64,000 nt of DNA from Rhodococcus sp. SBT000017 (GTDB lineage Bacteria > Actinomycetota > Actinomycetes > Mycobacteriales > Mycobacteriaceae): contig NZ_REFU01000001.1 of the NCBI RefSeq assembly GCF_003688915.1, positions 2,914,001-2,978,000 on the forward strand, given 5' to 3'. A program made the position numbers and the translations under genes. How positions within the stretch are numbered: position 1 is the first letter of the stretch; each line of letters opens with the position of its first letter. Below the pieces are notes generated by a model that made no database searches, was not told the DNA's origin, and saw only the letters and a list, made by a program, of their open reading frames with translations. This document shows, piece after piece, positions 8,177 through 15,863 of the stretch.

Positions 8177-9382
8177 ATGCTGCTCGACATTCCCGCGTTT
8201 CGACGCCTCTTCACCGCGCAGGTCGTCGCGTTGCTGGGCACCGGACTGTTGACGGTGGCGCTGGGGCTGCTCGCCTACGACATCGCAGGCAGTGCCGCCG
8301 GCGCAGTGCTCGGCACCGCCCTCGCGATCAAGATGATCGCGTATGTGTTTGTCGCTCCGATTGTTTCGTCACTGACCAGCACGCTGCCGCGCCGGCTGGT
8401 ACTCGTCACCGCCGACGTCGTCAGGGCGCTCACCGCGCTGGCATTGCCGTTCGTCGATCAGGTGTGGCAGGTCTACGTGCTGATCTTCGTTCTGCAGGCG
8501 GCGTCGGCCACCTTCACTCCCACCTTCCAGGCCGTCATTCCGTCCGTGGTGCCCGACGCGCAGCAGTACACCCGCGCGTTGACGCTCTCGCGACTCGCCT
8601 ACGACCTCGAATCACTGCTCAGCCCACTGATCGCCGCTGCATTGTTGACGGTCATCGGATTCCACACGCTGTTCGTCGGCACAGCTCTGGGGTTCGTCGT
8701 CTCCGCGGTATTGGTGGTCAACACCGCACTACCGAGACACGTCGCAACCAAGATCCAAAGACCGACAACAGGCATCGCGAGGTTCGTCAGAAATCCCGAA
8801 CTGCAGGGACTGCTCGCGTTGAACACGGTGGTCGCGGCAGCGACAGCTCTCGTGGTGGTCAACTCCGTGGTCTACGTCCGCGATCTGTTCGGAGGATCGA
8901 ACAGCCAGTTGGCCATCGCTCTGGGCTTCTACGGTGCCGGTTCGATGGTGGCAGCACTGTTCATCCCGCGAGCCGTCAGATCCATCAGCGATCACACCCT
9001 CATGCTCACCGGGGCCGCGGTAGCCGTGACAGGCACGGCCGCAGCAACATTGGTGGCAACACTGCACGGTGGGTCGGCCGCCTGGGTTGCGCTGGCCACG
9101 ACGTGGGCGGTGCTGGGCGTCGGGACGTCGATGATCAATACGCCGTCGGCGAGGATTCTGCGTCGTGAATCCGACGAGAGCACCCGAACGTCCATCTTCA
9201 CGGCGCAGTTCTCACTGTCGCACGCGGCGTTTCTGCTCACCTATCCGATTGCGGGATGGGTCGGGGCCCAGTTCGGACTGTTCGCCGCGGCGATGGTGCT
9301 CACGGGCTTGGCTACACTTGCGGCACTGTCCGCAGCACGCCTGTGGAGTCGCTCCCGAATGTCGGTGGTCGCCTCCGCGTAG
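8177..9382 (+). CDS. MFS efflux transporter
   Basis: Encodes 401 residues with about 12 hydrophobic spans, typical of the major facilitator superfamily. The opening MLLDIPAFRRLFTAQ runs straight into the first span, as in NreB-like and other short MFS exporters. A basic loop after span 3 (STLPRRLVLV) matches the usual inner MFS motif, and a longer cytosolic loop lies mid-protein. The ArsR-type regulator starts 14 bp after the stop, and copC follows. This arrangement suggests efflux of a metal or small toxic compound under ArsR control. The substrate cannot be read from sequence. The longer open frame upstream lacks a ribosome site, and ATG 8177 fits the family N-terminus. Confidence 0.85.
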   Translation: MLLDIPAFRRLFTAQVVALLGTGLLTVALGLLAYDIAGSAAGAVLGTALAIKMIAYVFVAPIVSSLTSTLPRRLVLVTADVVRALTALALPFVDQVWQVYVLIFVLQAASATFTPTFQAVIPSVVPDAQQYTRALTLSRLAYDLESLLSPLIAAALLTVIGFHTLFVGTALGFVVSAVLVVNTALPRHVATKIQRPTTGIARFVRNPELQGLLALNTVVAAATALVVVNSVVYVRDLFGGSNSQLAIALGFYGAGSMVAALFIPRAVRSISDHTLMLTGAAVAVTGTAAATLVATLHGGSAAWVALATTWAVLGVGTSMINTPSARILRRESDESTRTSIFTAQFSLSHAAFLLTYPIAGWVGAQFGLFAAAMVLTGLATLAALSAARLWSRSRMSVVASA

Positions 9383-9396
9383 GGAGACGACGTTCG

Positions 9397-9753
9397 ATGC
9401 CACCGAAGAAGGAACCGCGCATCAGTCTCGACCATGCCGTCGAACCGGACTCCGCGCGCCTGGCCACGGCCAGCGACACCTTTCGGATGCTCTCCGACCC
9501 CACCCGACTGCACATCCTCTGGCTACTCGACCGAGGCCCCGCGGACGTCAGCGCACTGACCACAGCCACCGGAACCTCCCGCACCGCCGTCAGTCAGCAT
9601 CTGGCCAAGCTCCGGTTCACCGGACTTGTCGAGACCCGACGCGACGGTCGCAACGTCATCTACCGCCTGGCCGACGGTCACCTCGCCCGTCTCGTTCGTG
9701 AGGGCCTCAACTTCGCCGACCACAAGGTCACCGGCGAGCCCCCGCACGAATAA
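9397..9753 (+). CDS. ArsR/SmtB-family transcriptional regulator
   Basis: Encodes 118 residues; the start has GGGAGA upstream and lies 14 bp after the MFS stop, so the two are probably one transcript. The winged-helix core is clear: MLSDPTRLHILWLL, the recognition helix TSRTAVSQHLAKL, and the wing DGRNVIYRLADGH. The last helix has an alpha5 metal-site pattern with three of four expected ligands: Asp and His of ADGH, and His of ADH at +14; the usual His at +11 is Phe. It may sense Ni, Co, Zn or Cu, or may have lost sensing. It most likely represses the MFS-arsR-copC run. The inverted repeat at 8142-8157 is a candidate operator. Confidence 0.88.
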   Translation: MPPKKEPRISLDHAVEPDSARLATASDTFRMLSDPTRLHILWLLDRGPADVSALTTATGTSRTAVSQHLAKLRFTGLVETRRDGRNVIYRLADGHLARLVREGLNFADHKVTGEPPHE

Positions 9754-9780
9754 CCCTGCACCACAACAAGAAAGCACCCG

Positions 9781-10305
9781 ATGAAACGCCTCGCCGTGAT
9801 CGCAGCCGCCATTCTCACCGCGACGGCACTGTCGATCGCCCCAGCAGCTGCGCATGCAACTCTGCAGTCCAGCAACCCTGCCGAGAACTCCGTGCTCGAC
9901 GCCGCGCCGGACGAGGTGACCCTGACGTTCAACCAGTCCGTCTCACAGAACTTCGCCACCGTCACCGTCGTCGGATCCGACGGAATGAATTGGGCCGCAT
10001 CGGATCCCGTCGTCGACGGCAGCACGGTGACCGTCGATCTGGACGGGCTCGGTGCCGGCGGCGAGTACACCATCGGCTACCGAGTGGTCTCCGCCGACGG
10101 GCATCCGATCACCGGCAGCATTCCGTTCCAAGTCACCTCATCGTCCCCGACGTCGGCAGCACCCGCAGCGCCGGCCACAACCGAAACAACCTCAACCGCC
10201 ATGGAAGAGACCGACAGTGGATTCCCTCTCTGGCCCATCGGGGCAGCGGTGGCCGTGGTCGCCGCAGCGGGGGTTCTGTTCGCGCTTCGTAATCGCAGCA
10301 ACTGA
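9781..10305 (+). CDS. copC: CopC-domain copper-binding protein
   Basis: Encodes 174 residues. A Sec signal peptide (about 1-24) ends in AAA before His25, so the mature protein would begin with the histidine that CopC uses as its N-terminal Cu(II) ligand. The later SADGHPITG supplies the Asp and His of the D-x-H pair that completes the classical Cu(II) site. A Ser/Thr/Ala-rich linker (about 125-150) leads to a C-terminal membrane anchor and a basic tail, so the domain faces outside the cytoplasmic membrane. It starts 27 bp after the arsR-like gene and may share its transcript, suggesting copper handling for the whole run. No CopD membrane protein is adjacent. Confidence 0.88.
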   Translation: MKRLAVIAAAILTATALSIAPAAAHATLQSSNPAENSVLDAAPDEVTLTFNQSVSQNFATVTVVGSDGMNWAASDPVVDGSTVTVDLDGLGAGGEYTIGYRVVSADGHPITGSIPFQVTSSSPTSAAPAAPATTETTSTAMEETDSGFPLWPIGAAVAVVAAAGVLFALRNRSN

Positions 10306-10340
10306 CGTCCTCATCCGATATGGACGTGAGACCATGCAGC

Positions 10341-11072
10341 ATGAGTGACGGTGGCCCCCGCCCGACGTCCGATGGCCGCAAGCGGCGTTGGGAACAGCAC
10401 AACACCGATCGTCGACGCCATATCATCGACGCGGCCATGACGGTTCTGGCGCGCGATATCGCTCCTGGTGAGCGGCTCACCACCGCTCAGATTTCCGCCG
10501 AGGCCGGGGTGCATCGCACCGGGCTGTACCGGCATTTTCGTGATCGCACCGACTTGGACACGGCCATTCAGCGGGCCATCTGCTCGGAGTTGACGGCCAC
10601 GTTGGTCACGTCGTTCGCGTTGACCGGAACGCCTCGCGACGTGGTGCATCGAGTGGTGAGCACGTACGTGCGCTGGGTGGCCGAGCATCCCGCGTGGACG
10701 CGTTTCGTCGAGCAGGATGTCAGTGCCGAGTCGCCCACGCCGCTCGAGGAGACCAACGCTCTGCTGGCCGAGCAGTTGGAAGTGAGCGTCGCCGCGTTCC
10801 TGTCACTGGTGCACGCAGACCTGACCACCGACGACTGGTCGCTGGTGCGGCCGTGGGTGGCGGGCCTTGTCTCCGGTTGCATGGGTGCGGTGCGCAGTTG
10901 GAGCGGGCAGACCGAATCACGTACCGGGCTCGATCATTTTGCGACGTTCCTGGCCGACACCATCTGGCTGCAGGTCAAGGGCCTCGGGGCATCCCGCGGG
11001 ATCGCGATCCCGCAGGTGCCCCTCGAAAGCGTCGTCGAGGAGACTCAGCCGAACGACGGCTTACTGCGGTAG
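10341..11072 (+). CDS. TetR/AcrR-family transcriptional regulator
   Basis: Encodes 243 residues. The N-terminal helix-turn-helix region has RRHIIDAAM, TTAQISAEAGVHRTGLYRHFRDR, the standard TetR DNA-binding pattern (about residues 28-75). The remaining helices form an effector-binding domain with no recognisable ligand signature. Start 10341 is the nearest ATG; 21 bp upstream there is another. The last codons (QPNDGLLR-stop) lie in a 30-bp sequence repeated at 12373-12402. Without the fic insertion the gene would be convergent with, and overlap, the diiron oxygenase gene, so it may regulate that oxygenase. Confidence 0.85.
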   Translation: MSDGGPRPTSDGRKRRWEQHNTDRRRHIIDAAMTVLARDIAPGERLTTAQISAEAGVHRTGLYRHFRDRTDLDTAIQRAICSELTATLVTSFALTGTPRDVVHRVVSTYVRWVAEHPAWTRFVEQDVSAESPTPLEETNALLAEQLEVSVAAFLSLVHADLTTDDWSLVRPWVAGLVSGCMGAVRSWSGQTESRTGLDHFATFLADTIWLQVKGLGASRGIAIPQVPLESVVEETQPNDGLLR

Positions 11073-11073
11073 C
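11044..11073. repeat. 30-bp direct repeat, copy 1 (3' end of the TetR gene)
   Basis: Identical at 29 of 30 positions to 12373-12402; the single difference is T or C near the middle (CTTACTG versus CTCACTG). This copy encodes the last nine residues of the TetR protein and its stop. The two copies bracket the fic gene. Confidence 0.9.
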
Positions 11074-11113
11074 CCCGACAGCGGCGGGAAACGCAACCAT
11101 TCGGCCGCATAGA

Positions 11114-11136
11114 ATACTTTGATGTTATCAAAGTAT
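11114..11136. promoter_or_regulatory. Perfect inverted repeat upstream of fic, candidate operator
   Basis: ATACTTTGAT and ATCAAAGTAT form a perfect 10-bp inverted repeat around GTT. It sits in an A+T-rich patch, unusual in this G+C-rich DNA, 45 bp before the fic start. Its position and symmetry suit an operator overlapping the promoter. The Fic protein carries a C-terminal winged-helix domain that could bind here, so autoregulation is plausible. Confidence 0.7.
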
Positions 11137-11180
11137 ATTTAAGGCCGGACTGATCGCGTTTTCTGACGACGGGGGCAGCA

Positions 11181-12401
11181 ATGATCTGGTCGCCACACCG
11201 CGTCGAGTCGCGGGCCTGGAAGCCGAGTCGGCGTCAAGGTTCGCGGGCCGATCGCACGCTGCAACACGTCGAAGTGTCCATTCCACCCATGATCGGCGAA
11301 GCGCACTGCGATCTGTCCGGCTCGGTTGCTCGGGCCAACGAAGAGGCGATCATTGCAGTTGCACGACTGGAGGCGGGTTTCGGCGAGCACCTGGCTCCTC
11401 TGTCCGATTTTTTGCTCCGAAGCGAGTCGGTGGCATCGTCGAAGATCGAGCACATCGACGCCGGCTGGCGAGCGTTCGGCAAGGCGTTCGCAGGAGGTAA
11501 ATCCAACGCCGAGGCGAAATCTCAACTTGCGGCCGTGCATGCATTGGCGGCGATGGTCGACGCCGCAGGCAAAGGTCCGATCACCGGTGACAATCTCACG
11601 ACCGCGCACAGATTATTGATGGCACCGGATTTCTACACCGCGCGCGATTCGGGCATCGTTCGCGACGTGCAGAACTGGATCGGGGGCAGCGATTACACCC
11701 CGATCGACGCCCTGTACGTGCCACCTCCGCCTGAACTCGTCCACGAATTGATGACCGATCTGCTCGCCTTTGCCAATCGAACAGATCTGCCCATACTCGC
11801 TCAGGCCGCGATCGCGCACGCCCAGTTCGAGTCCATCCACCCGTTCACCGACGGCAACGGCCGCATCGGCCGCGCTCTGATCAGCGCGATCCTGCGTCGA
11901 CGCGGGTTGACCGGACGAGTGACCGTCCCTCTGGCATCGGTGATGCTTGCGGACACAGGCCGCTACTTCGACAGACTGACCGACTACCGCGCCGGTGACG
12001 CAGATGGATTCGTGGAGTACGTCGCGCACGCGGCAACCGTGTCCAGTTACGCCGCCCAGGACTCGGCCCAGGCCTTGGCCGAACTTCCCGAACACTGGCG
12101 CGCCACCGCGCGACCCCGCGCCAATTCGGCGGACGCGAAGATCATCGTCGCCCTGCTCGACACCCCGATCTTGAACGCGGACACGGCCGGCCAGATCACC
12201 GGCACTACCGATGCGAGTACCTATCGCGCCCTCGCTCGGCTGACCGAGGCAGGAGTGCTCGAGGTACTGACAGCCAGCAAGCGCAACCAGATCTGGGCTG
12301 CCACGGCTGTGCTGGCCGAACTCGATGCGCTCAGCCTCACCATCGGGAAACGCTCGATCCCCCCACAATCAGCTCAGCCGAACGACGGCTCACTGCGGTA
12401 G
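11181..12401 (+). CDS. Fic-family AMPylase with N-terminal inhibitory helix and C-terminal winged helix
   Basis: Encodes 406 residues. The Fic motif HPFTDGNGRIGR is intact (about residues 220-231), including the catalytic His and the phosphate-binding Asn/Gly/Arg, so it should transfer AMP from ATP to a target hydroxyl. An N-terminal stretch SSKIEHIDA matches the class II inhibitory motif (S-x-x-x-E), whose Glu blocks ATP binding. Residues about 310-390 form a winged-helix-like domain (ADTAGQITGTTDASTYRALARL), common in this Fic subfamily. The gene lies between 30-bp direct repeats, and its final codons (QPNDGSLR) come from the repeat, so its C-terminus was formed by the insertion. Its target is unknown. 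The A+T-rich promoter with a palindrome suggests foreign origin. Confidence 0.9.
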   Translation: MIWSPHRVESRAWKPSRRQGSRADRTLQHVEVSIPPMIGEAHCDLSGSVARANEEAIIAVARLEAGFGEHLAPLSDFLLRSESVASSKIEHIDAGWRAFGKAFAGGKSNAEAKSQLAAVHALAAMVDAAGKGPITGDNLTTAHRLLMAPDFYTARDSGIVRDVQNWIGGSDYTPIDALYVPPPPELVHELMTDLLAFANRTDLPILAQAAIAHAQFESIHPFTDGNGRIGRALISAILRRRGLTGRVTVPLASVMLADTGRYFDRLTDYRAGDADGFVEYVAHAATVSSYAAQDSAQALAELPEHWRATARPRANSADAKIIVALLDTPILNADTAGQITGTTDASTYRALARLTEAGVLEVLTASKRNQIWAATAVLAELDALSLTIGKRSIPPQSAQPNDGSLR

Positions 12402-12402
12402 C
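12373..12402. repeat. 30-bp direct repeat, copy 2
   Basis: Second copy of the 3' end of the TetR gene. On the plus strand it encodes the last residues and stop of the Fic protein. On the minus strand it encodes the last residues and stop (12374-12376) of the diiron oxygenase. One mismatch to 11044-11073. Confidence 0.9.
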
Positions 12403-13342
12403 GCGAGGGTCGTCCGTCGATACCGAGGGCGCGCCAGACGCGTCGGGACACGCGGTTCATCAGCCCGAGCTCGCCCGCCAGCATACGAACGTCACCGAAC
12501 GTGTCGCGCAATGCCTTTCGCGAGGAGTCGCTGTCCCACCAGACGGCGTCTACTACCTCGTCGGGGATGTCGAGGTCGCGTCGCATCTGCTTGCTCGGTT
12601 TCATGATCACGTCGCACAGCAGTCGCATGATGACGGGCATGAGTATCGAGATCGATGCCTTCTCGAAGCGTCCGAGCCGCGGAGCCTTGTGCTCGAGATA
12701 CTGATGCGCGAAGCCGATGTGTCGCGCTTCCTCGGCGATGTGAATCTGCATCACGCGCTGGACCAAGGGGTGTCCGACGCTACCGGCGCGCAGGACGCCC
12801 TTCTGCATGTGGTCGATCGGCTCTTCTCCTGCGAGGACGCCGACGAAGAATCCGAACGGTGCCGATCGAGCGGCGAACACCGTGAGCATCGGCACGACCT
12901 TGCGGAACCACGCGGGCCCACCCGGCACGTCGATGCCGATGCGGTTCACCAGTTCCTGGAACATCTGGGTGTGGTGGCACTCTTCGGTTGCCTCGTGCGT
13001 CGAGTACCGGAATTCGGGTGAATCGTTGGGCAGTGTGAGGGCGTATTGCATGAGTCCGCTGATGAGGATCTGCTCGAACTGCAGGCCGACCTTGACCATG
13101 CTGGCCTGGCGGTACATCCCGATGTGAATCTGTCGGTCCAGGGGAAGCGACTTGTACCAGTCGGTGTGGCCGAGCGGGTCCGCGTCCGAGAGCACCCAGC
13201 GTGGATCGTTCGGAACGATCGCGTATTCGGGCTCGTCCCAGGGGATGTCGAGGAAGGCGTCGAAGTGCTGATGCACAGATGCCGTCGACAGAGCGTGCAG
13301 CCTGTCTCGGTAGAGCGTCCGTGCGTCGTCGACTGCAGTCAT
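12374..13342 (-). CDS. AurF-like diiron oxygenase
   Basis: Encodes 322 residues; start 13342 has GGAAGG about 6 nt upstream. The helical protein carries two E-x-x-H-type iron-ligand motifs: EATEECHHTQMF (about residues 118-129) and EEARHIGFAH (about 205-214). This is the pattern of the p-aminobenzoate N-oxygenase AurF-like diiron family. Such enzymes activate O2 on a non-haem diiron centre to oxidise amines or other small substrates; the substrate here is unknown. The gene is on the opposite strand to the TetR regulator, and before the fic insertion their 3' ends would have overlapped. A hairpin at 13460-13486 separates it from the next minus-strand gene. Confidence 0.8.
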   Translation of the reverse strand: MTAVDDARTLYRDRLHALSTASVHQHFDAFLDIPWDEPEYAIVPNDPRWVLSDADPLGHTDWYKSLPLDRQIHIGMYRQASMVKVGLQFEQILISGLMQYALTLPNDSPEFRYSTHEATEECHHTQMFQELVNRIGIDVPGGPAWFRKVVPMLTVFAARSAPFGFFVGVLAGEEPIDHMQKGVLRAGSVGHPLVQRVMQIHIAEEARHIGFAHQYLEHKAPRLGRFEKASISILMPVIMRLLCDVIMKPSKQMRRDLDIPDEVVDAVWWDSDSSRKALRDTFGDVRMLAGELGLMNRVSRRVWRALGIDGRPSRYRSEPSFG

Positions 13343-13459
13343 GGTGGTCCTTCCGCCTGCGTCCGAACAAATGTGTACGCAACACAGCGTCACACATAAA
13401 ACAGGTTGGTGCAACGCTCCGTCGCAGATACATGAGAAATGTTCTTCGAAACAACGAAA

Positions 13460-13486
13460 CCGGCCGACCGCACTGCGGTCGACCGG
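13460..13486. terminator. Terminator-like hairpin
   Basis: CCGGCCGACCGCA and TGCGGTCGACCGG form an almost perfect 13-bp inverted repeat with a very short centre. It lies between two minus-strand genes, just past the stop of the 13506-13832 gene. No T-run follows, as is usual in high-G+C actinobacteria. Confidence 0.65.
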
Positions 13487-13505
13487 CCTCGAGGCAGGCG
13501 CTCCA

Positions 13506-13832
13506 TCACCAGTGCGGCAGCACCATCACCACGAATCCCACGCCGACGATGATTCCGAGAATTCCGGTGCCGATAGCCAGCGCAGTGTCGCTGCGATCGG
13601 CGGGCGGGCCGGAGAGGTCGGGGCTGCGATCGGCCCACAGCGCAGAGGCGACGGCAATCAGTCCTGCCGCGATGCCGAGGCCCGCGGCCCAGAACGAGAC
13701 GATCGACAGCGCACCGAACATCACGGCGTATTCGGTCACCTGTGCGCGGGTACGAATGCGCCGATTCCACCACTTCGGTGGCATGTCGTCGTCCGAATCA
13801 CGTGTATCGAAGTGGGGAGAGGTGACAGTCAC
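13506..13832 (-). CDS. Hypothetical two-span membrane protein
   Basis: Encodes 108 residues from GTG 13832, chosen because AAAGGAG lies 6 nt upstream; the open frame itself extends to 13874. A polar, acidic N-terminus (about 1-35) with an Arg-rich patch RRIRTRAQ precedes two hydrophobic regions (about 40-68 and 83-105). No family was recognised. The terminator-like hairpin after the stop suggests it is transcribed alone. Confidence 0.55.
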   Translation of the reverse strand: MTVTSPHFDTRDSDDDMPPKWWNRRIRTRAQVTEYAVMFGALSIVSFWAAGLGIAAGLIAVASALWADRSPDLSGPPADRSDTALAIGTGILGIIVGVGFVVMVLPHW

Positions 13833-13915
13833 TGCGGACTCCTTTCGAGTGAGAATGTGCCTCCATTTTGGCACTCGACGGTTGAGAGTGCCAATCCCCT
13901 GGACGGGGCCGATGG

Positions 13916-14040
13916 GCGCGCGCGGCCCCGGTTCCGCAAACGCGCGCGCACTTGCGAAACGCGTCCGGATTCGCCACCGATCCGGGCCTAGTTCGCGCGC
14001 ACCTGGCGAATGCGCGCGCGTTTGCGGGAAATCCGGGCCA
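13916..14040. repeat. G+C-rich inverted and near-direct repeats
   Basis: The segment contains several copies of a TTGCG/CGCAAACGCGCGCG-type motif. An outer inverted pair, CCGCAAACGCGCGCGCA near 13938 and TGCGCGCGCGTTTGCGG near 14017, encloses an inner pair, ATTCGCCA and TGGCGAAT. No gene was found in this 210-bp gap. It could be a repeated palindromic element or a bidirectional terminator. Confidence 0.6.
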
Positions 14041-14045
14041 ACACC

Positions 14046-14993
14046 TCAACCACTGCGGCGCAGCGCCTTTCGTCGATACATGTCGGCGTCGGCGAGGGGC
14101 AGCAAGGAATCGAGGACGTCGACGTTCGGATCACCGAGTGCCGTTCCGTAGGTGACGCCCACCCGGTGTCCCTCGATCAGTTCCTGGGCCAGAGCGTCGA
14201 CCTGCCCTGCGTCGTGTCCGGTGACGAGGACGGCGAATTCGTCGCCGCCGAGTCTGGCGACCACACTTCCGGCGGGGGCCTTGTTCGTCAGTCGCTCGGC
14301 CACGTCGGTGAGTACGCGGTCGCCGGCGGCGTGACCCAGCCTGTCGTTGACTGCTTTGAAATGGTCCACGTCGAACACGATGACGGCGATGTTCTCCCAT
14401 CGGCGGGCGGCACCGTCAGCGAGGTTCGCCGCCGCGTAGGTGAATCCTGCGCGGTTCCACGTGGCCGTCAGCGGGTCTCGCAGAGCGCCGGCGATGAGGT
14501 CGGCACCGAGGGCACCGAACATCTCGGCAGCTCCGAGGATGCACACCACGTAGAGGATTGCCCACAGAATCGGCACCGGGGCCGGAGAGAGCAGCAGCGC
14601 TGTGGTCGAGAGCGCGGCGAGCGCGATGCACAGCACCCGAGCCAGTACCACGCGGTAGGTCGCCCGCAGATAGAGCGCGAGGAACATCGCCGGTATCAGC
14701 GCCCACACCTGGCCTTCGACGTACTCGTGGAAGACCATGGTCAGGGCCGGTGCCGCCGCTGCACAGGCGATGGCGATTCCCTGCCGCACGGGGTTGGGCC
14801 GCCGAGGTGCCAGCGCCAGCAATCCGATCGCAGCCACTGCCGAGGCCCACATCTCGCCGACTGCACCGGCCCCGTTGGTATCGAACCTCGATGCGAAGAC
14901 TGCCACGAGATACAGCACCATGAGCACGGCGAGCAGGGACGGGAGAACTCGGCGACGTCCGTCCATCACCGACGAGGCAGCATTCGGCATCAT
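14046..14993 (-). CDS. Membrane-bound GGDEF diguanylate cyclase
   Basis: Encodes 315 residues; a GTG at 15017 is an alternative start. The N-terminal half has about six hydrophobic spans (about 15-160). The C-terminal half is a GGDEF domain with DPLTATWNRAGF, VIVFDVDHFKAVND and an intact GGDEF loop. The sequence five residues upstream of GGDEF is not RxxD, so the inhibitory site appears absent, unlike in the PAS-GGDEF protein at 6813-8030. It probably makes c-di-GMP at the membrane. The membrane region has no recognisable sensor signature. No cognate phosphodiesterase lies in the window. Confidence 0.85.
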   Translation of the reverse strand: MMPNAASSVMDGRRRVLPSLLAVLMVLYLVAVFASRFDTNGAGAVGEMWASAVAAIGLLALAPRRPNPVRQGIAIACAAAAPALTMVFHEYVEGQVWALIPAMFLALYLRATYRVVLARVLCIALAALSTTALLLSPAPVPILWAILYVVCILGAAEMFGALGADLIAGALRDPLTATWNRAGFTYAAANLADGAARRWENIAVIVFDVDHFKAVNDRLGHAAGDRVLTDVAERLTNKAPAGSVVARLGGDEFAVLVTGHDAGQVDALAQELIEGHRVGVTYGTALGDPNVDVLDSLLPLADADMYRRKALRRSG

Positions 14994-15120
14994 TTGCCGC
15001 TCTCGCCGGGGAATCACAGACCGTCCATCGCTGCCGAACCGACCGCGTTACCCGTCGAGGTATATCGAGTGACACATTTCGCACCCGACGAGAAGTCGAA
15101 TTCGACGACAACACTATTCG

Positions 15121-15137
15121 GACCAGTCGCACTGGTC
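15121..15137. promoter_or_regulatory. Inverted repeat before the Phd/PIN operon, candidate operator
   Basis: GACCAGT and ACTGGTC form a perfect 7-bp inverted repeat around CGC, 12 bp before the antitoxin start. A second 12-bp palindrome, GTCGAATTCGAC, lies at 15095-15106. Phd-type antitoxins bind such sites to repress their own operon. Confidence 0.6.
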
Positions 15138-15149
15138 TAAACTCGCGAC

Positions 15150-15383
15150 ATGAGGACGATCACCAGCACAGAAGCCAAGACGCGGCTGAATGCGATTCTG
15201 GCCGAGGTGGAGCGAACCGGCGTTTCGATCACGATCACCAATCACGGCCGACCCGTCGCGGTACTGACACCGACTCGACCCAAGCCTCGCGTCTTCGGCC
15301 AGCTGCGTGGTCTCGTCGTACCGGAATCGTTCGACGAACCGTTGCCCCCGACAGAACTGTCCGATTGGGAAACGCCGGCGTGA
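15150..15383 (+). CDS. Phd/YefM-type antitoxin
   Basis: Encodes 77 residues. The N-terminal part has the Phd/YefM DNA-binding pattern: TSTEAKTRLNAILAEVERTG, then ITNHGRPVAVL. The C-terminal tail (about 50-77) is acidic and Pro-rich and probably wraps the toxin's active site. Its stop overlaps the start of the PIN-domain toxin by 4 bp (GTGA), the classic toxin-antitoxin layout. Expression is probably autorepressed through the palindromes just upstream. Confidence 0.88.
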   Translation: MRTITSTEAKTRLNAILAEVERTGVSITITNHGRPVAVLTPTRPKPRVFGQLRGLVVPESFDEPLPPTELSDWETPA

Positions 15384-15778
15384 CATCGTTCCTTCTCGAT
15401 ACCAACGCACTGCTGTGGCTCGTCACCGATTCCAGCAGGATGTCCGACGACGCGCGGAGCACACTCGCCGATCAGAGCAACGAACTGGTGGTCTCGGCGG
15501 CCTCGGCATGGGAGATCGCGATCAAGACTCGAATCGGGCGCTTCGACGGCAAGATTCTGTTGTCGACGTGGGCCGAAAGGTTGACCGGGATGAACGCGAC
15601 CGAACTCGCCATCGACTCCGCAGACGCGTCGGCGGCCGGCCAACTCGACTGGGCTCACAACGATCCGTTCGACCGGATGATCGTGGCCCAGGCACTACGT
15701 CGAAACCTCACTATCGCTACCAGCGACCGAGTCGTCCTCGACGGGGCACTGACGTCGACACTCGATACGCGCGCTTGA
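15380..15778 (+). CDS. PIN-domain (VapC-like) toxin
   Basis: Encodes 132 residues from a GTG overlapping the antitoxin stop. The PIN-domain acidic residues are visible: Asp in LLDTNALLW, Glu in SAASAWEIAIK, Asp in DPFDRMIVAQA and a final Asp in TSDRVVLD. These coordinate the metal for RNA cleavage in VapC-type ribonucleases. Paired with the Phd-type antitoxin, it forms a type II toxin-antitoxin module. The RNA target is unknown. It is immediately followed by the stray 73-bp copy of a neighbouring gene's end (15791-15863). Confidence 0.88.
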   Translation: MTSFLLDTNALLWLVTDSSRMSDDARSTLADQSNELVVSAASAWEIAIKTRIGRFDGKILLSTWAERLTGMNATELAIDSADASAAGQLDWAHNDPFDRMIVAQALRRNLTIATSDRVVLDGALTSTLDTRA

Positions 15779-15790
15779 CAGCACTCACGA

Positions 15791-15863
15791 CCCCACAGAA
15801 GCCGTTGTTCCACTGAGGCTTTCGTCGGACCCAGATCGAAGGTCGAGGCGTCGGGCATCAGGT
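15791..15863. repeat. 73-bp direct repeat, distal copy
   Basis: Matches 16788-16860 at 69 of 73 positions. Read on the minus strand it encodes the final residues (MPDASTFDLGPTKAS and onward) of the protein at 16784-17215, but here they are detached from that gene and the stop codon is lost. The hydrolase stop at 15858-15860 lies inside this copy. Confidence 0.9.
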
